From Arthrobacter sp. B1I2 (GTDB taxonomy: Bacteria > Actinomycetota > Actinomycetes > Actinomycetales > Micrococcaceae): 64,000 nucleotides of DNA. Below are positions 61,709 to 64,000 of this stretch, in pieces. The notes under the pieces are model-generated. The model saw only the letters and a list, made by a program, of their open reading frames with translations. It was not told the origin of the DNA and searched no databases. The position numbers were made by a program, and so were the translations under genes. Location: assembly GCF_030816485.1 (NCBI RefSeq), contig NZ_JAUSYC010000001.1, forward strand, positions 744,001 to 808,000, given 5' to 3'. Each line of letters opens with the position of its first letter. The first letter of the stretch is position 1.

Positions 61709-63347
61709 GCTGCTGGCCTTCCTGTTGGTAGGGGATGCGGGTTTCACTGGCTGCGGCCCCGGGCAACGGCTCACCACGCTGCGGCCTGGGCGCAGCTGCC
61801 GGAGCAACCTGTCGCAACCATTGTTCGGTGGTTTGCCGCTTCCGGGCCAGCCGCGCCCGCGCCGACTGCTCGTCGAAGAGTTGCCTGGCCTCGTCCAGCC
61901 CAGCCTGGGCCAGGCGCGGGGCCACCGGTCCGGCAGTTGTATGCAGGACCAGGTCCGCCACCCGGAACCGGCGTGCCAGGGGCCCCTGTTGCAGGGCCAG
62001 TGACTGTGTCCGTTGGTGGGGAACCACCACGAGCTCCCGCCACCAGCGCCCGGAGCGGATCAGCAGGGCCGTGTCCGTTGCGGCGAACCCGTTACGGCGC
62101 CACGCGAGAGGTGCCAGCAGCCGGGCCCGGCGCGGCGTGGTGACGAATCCGCCGTCGGAATCCCTGCCTGTAAGGCCGGCGGCAAACACCACCGCCGGCT
62201 GGCCGGTCCCCGGGTCCGGCAGGACCAGCGAGAGCATGGCCATGACGTCGGAAAGCTTTCCCACCGGCAGGAGGATGGTCCTGGTGTTGCCCTCGGCGGC
62301 GTTGCCGGAAACCCCGTAGCCAGCAGCGTTCACCTGCATCCGGTACCAGCCGAACGGACGCCACAGTGGAGGCTGGGCGATCTTCACCGCCTGGATGCGG
62401 CCGGGCGGAAGCGTCTGCGCCTGGGTGTCGAGCAGCCCGTACCGCAGCCGGATGCCGTCGGGCGAGACCGAGGCGGTGAAGTTGTACCCCTTGTTGAAGA
62501 AGTTCCAGTAGCCCGCCGCCAGGCCCAGGGCTGCGGGCACCAGGTAGAAGTAGAAGGCGCGGTTGTCCATCACCACGGACAGGACCACCGAAGCGACGCC
62601 GCCCACCAGGATAAAGACGCTTTGCTCGCTCAGGAGCAGCGATCCGATAAGGCGCGACGGCGGCACGGCCAGGACCGTGGTTTCCGGCGCCTCGGGAACC
62701 GGCCGGGCAGGATGCTCCGGCCGCGCGAAGTCCCCGGCACCAGTGCCCACCGCGGGACCGGCGCCTGCAACGGCATCGGAAACGGCATCGGAAACGGCTC
62801 CGGATGCGCGCCCCAGGATGGTGGCACGAAGCTGCCGGGCATCATCGATCTTGAGGTAGGCCAGGCGCACCGCTGATTCGCCGGCGTCGGCGACCTCGAA
62901 CTTGAGTTCCGCCAGTCCGAAGATGCGGGCCAGCAGGGGCTGCACGATATCGATGGCCTGCACCCGGTCCAGCTTCGCCTGCCGGTGCTGGCGGAAGAGG
63001 AGCCCGCTGTTGACCCGGACGTAACCGCCGGACACCTGGTACTTGGTGAAGTACCAGGTGAGGACGAAACCCAGCACCGCCACGGCGAGCAGCAGCGCGC
63101 CGCCGCCCAGGAGCCAGGGGGCGCGCCTGGCAAAGCCGTCCTCGAACACGGGCTGGCCCTGCAGTGACCGCTCAAAGAGGTCCCGGCCGAAGAAGTAGGT
63201 GATGGCGGCCAGGGCAACCCACCCCCGCACGAAAGGTGAGGCGGGATGCACACGCAGCCACTCGCCGTCGGGCGTTCCCCTGGTTTCCGGGCCGGCCGCG
63301 GCAGGCGGCCCCGCAGGCGGCCCGGGGAGCTGGCCGTCAGTGGTCAC
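61701..63347 (-). CDS. PH-like (DUF304/YdbT type) membrane protein
   Basis: The 548-residue protein has bacterial PH domains separated by membrane helices: an N-terminal pair of helices (WVALAAITYFFGRDLF and PWLLGGGALLLAVAVLGFVL), then RQAKLDRVQAIDIVQPLLAR as the conserved PH segment, and a second set with QTLPPGRIQAVKIAQPPLW and VVPHQRTQSLALQQGPLARR. A linker near residue 195 has alternating A, S, D and G repeats (SDAVSDAVAGAG). The start GTG 63347 overlaps the preceding gene by GTGA. The function is unknown, though membrane-stress and lipid-related roles are proposed for YdbT-like proteins. Confidence 0.85.
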   Translation of the reverse strand: MTTDGQLPGPPAGPPAAAGPETRGTPDGEWLRVHPASPFVRGWVALAAITYFFGRDLFERSLQGQPVFEDGFARRAPWLLGGGALLLAVAVLGFVLTWYFTKYQVSGGYVRVNSGLLFRQHRQAKLDRVQAIDIVQPLLARIFGLAELKFEVADAGESAVRLAYLKIDDARQLRATILGRASGAVSDAVSDAVAGAGPAVGTGAGDFARPEHPARPVPEAPETTVLAVPPSRLIGSLLLSEQSVFILVGGVASVVLSVVMDNRAFYFYLVPAALGLAAGYWNFFNKGYNFTASVSPDGIRLRYGLLDTQAQTLPPGRIQAVKIAQPPLWRPFGWYRMQVNAAGYGVSGNAAEGNTRTILLPVGKLSDVMAMLSLVLPDPGTGQPAVVFAAGLTGRDSDGGFVTTPRRARLLAPLAWRRNGFAATDTALLIRSGRWWRELVVVPHQRTQSLALQQGPLARRFRVADLVLHTTAGPVAPRLAQAGLDEARQLFDEQSARARLARKRQTTEQWLRQVAPAAAPRPQRGEPLPGAAASETRIPYQQEGQQHG

Positions 63348-63856
63348 AGTCCTGCCAGCCTGGCTTCGCCGCGGGCGGCCAGCTGTTCGCGGAGCCTGGC
63401 ACCTTCCGATGCCGGCACGCCCGGGATGCGCGCGTTCGTGCCGGGTGAGGCCGTGTGGAGCTTCACGGTGCACAGGCCCAACCCGCGTTCCACCGGCCCG
63501 ACCGCGATATCCACGTACTGCATGCGGCCGTAGGGAACGGCCATGGTGCGCTGGAAAAAGATGCCGCTCCTGATCAACAGGTCGTCGTCGCGCTCGGCGT
63601 AGCCGATGGCCCGGACCTGCCGCGGGATGAGCACAAGCCGCCACAAGGCAGCCAGCAGCGTGACTGCCGGAACGGTGATGGCCAGCCACAGGGGCGGCCA
63701 GCGCCACCATCCCAGCAGGATGAACACCAGCGGCGCGGACAGGACCAGCACCGTGACAAGGTTGGCCACCGCCCATTCCACCAGCCGGACTGTAATGTAT
63801 TTCGGCGACACCCGCTGCCAGGCGATACCCGGCGGGTCAATCGCCTCGGTATGCAT
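63344..63856 (-). CDS. PH-like (DUF304/YdbS type) membrane protein
   Basis: The 170-residue protein has two helices (residues 26-50 and 55-75) and one bacterial PH domain with the signature SGIFFQRTMAVPYGRMQYVD and VERGLGLCTVKLHTASPG. It pairs with the larger PH protein as YdbS/YdbT do. Its ATG 63856 lies inside the 3' end of the DUF3180 gene, a 20-base overlap. The operon probably continues from folate genes beyond the window. Confidence 0.88.
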   Translation of the reverse strand: MHTEAIDPPGIAWQRVSPKYITVRLVEWAVANLVTVLVLSAPLVFILLGWWRWPPLWLAITVPAVTLLAALWRLVLIPRQVRAIGYAERDDDLLIRSGIFFQRTMAVPYGRMQYVDIAVGPVERGLGLCTVKLHTASPGTNARIPGVPASEGARLREQLAARGEARLAGL

Positions 63857-64000
63857 ATTCGCCTTCCCCCGCGGCTTCCCCGCGTGCGGGCCGGCTCTTC
63901 TTCCCGTCGACGCCGCTGGCGTCGCTGTCCTCCGGGGGAATCTTGCAGAACCGCTCCACGAGGAGACCCACCACGATCATCACCAGCCCGCCGCCGGCCA
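63837..64000 (-). CDS. DUF3180 membrane protein, 5' end outside window
   Basis: Only the last 54 residues are visible. They begin in a membrane helix (GLVMIVVGLLVERFCKIPPE) and end in a charged tail with GKKSRPARG. The VERFCKIPPE end of the helix is typical of DUF3180 proteins, encoded between folK and the PH-domain pair in many actinobacteria. The start lies beyond base 64000. Confidence 0.65.
   Translation of the reverse strand, partial: AGGGLVMIVVGLLVERFCKIPPEDSDASGVDGKKSRPARGEAAGEGEYAYRGD

Overview
The window is a high-GC actinobacterial chromosome segment, most likely from an Arthrobacter/Pseudarthrobacter-type member of the Micrococcaceae. The evidence is the strongly GC-biased third codon positions, the chromosomal backbone order radA - disA - lipoprotein-like gene - mutY - dhaKLM - clpC - lsr2 - lysS - (insert) - panC - DUF2520 - PH - PH - DUF3180, a second phosphate transporter beside pstSCAB, and a DUF222/HNH family gene. 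No rRNA, CRISPR array, intact insertion sequence or prophage was seen. There is one tRNA (Lys, TTT).

Layout. 1-4101: a plus-strand hydroxy/dicarboxylic acid catabolic cluster (D-2-hydroxyacid dehydrogenase, tartrate/malate-type dehydrogenase, a small unknown, CitE-like lyase, fumarylacetoacetate-hydrolase family protein). 4102-5297: a decayed stretch with remnants of a GH43 glycosidase and a frameshifted ATP-dependent DNA ligase. 5298-8927: a five-gene operon with an Lgt-like membrane transferase, two duplicated small membrane proteins, a radical SAM protein of the tetraether-synthase (Tes) type and a further small membrane protein. This is the best candidate for an undescribed lipid-modifying system. 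9413-18954: tRNA-Lys, a hypothetical, DUF47-Pit, then pstBACS on the minus strand and a FUSC-type membrane protein. 19026-30474: radA, an orphan histidine kinase, a NUDIX gene, fabF, prfC, disA and mutY. 30535-34577: small envelope proteins and the PTS-linked dihydroxyacetone kinase dhaKLM. 34824-42869: an ArgA-like acetyltransferase, an S9 peptidase, clpC, lsr2, a small membrane protein and lysS. 42938-54339: a minus-strand urea/guanidine assimilation operon (permease, two DUF1989 proteins, biotin carboxylase, allophanate hydrolase), a divergent TetR regulator and two paralogous alpha/beta hydrolases on its flanks. 54405-59843: an MFS exporter, a DJ-1/PfpI protein, an HNH gene, a TetR regulator and a small unknown. 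59884-64000: panC, a DUF2520 protein, two PH-domain membrane proteins and the end of a DUF3180 gene.

How the genes work together. Phosphate can enter by high-affinity Pst or by Pit with its DUF47 partner. Nitrogen can be taken from urea or guanidine: carboxylation by the 1250-residue biotin enzyme, hydrolysis by AtzF, with the DUF1989 pair probably acting as carboxyguanidine deiminase. A GlnR-like half-site pair lies upstream of the permease. Dihydroxyacetone is phosphorylated by DhaKL using DhaM as phosphodonor.

Three otherwise well-conserved genes (NUDIX, S9 peptidase, panC) each carry a single-base excess in or beside a short homopolymer. This pattern fits assembly or sequencing error as well as true pseudogenes, and affects how those entries should be read.
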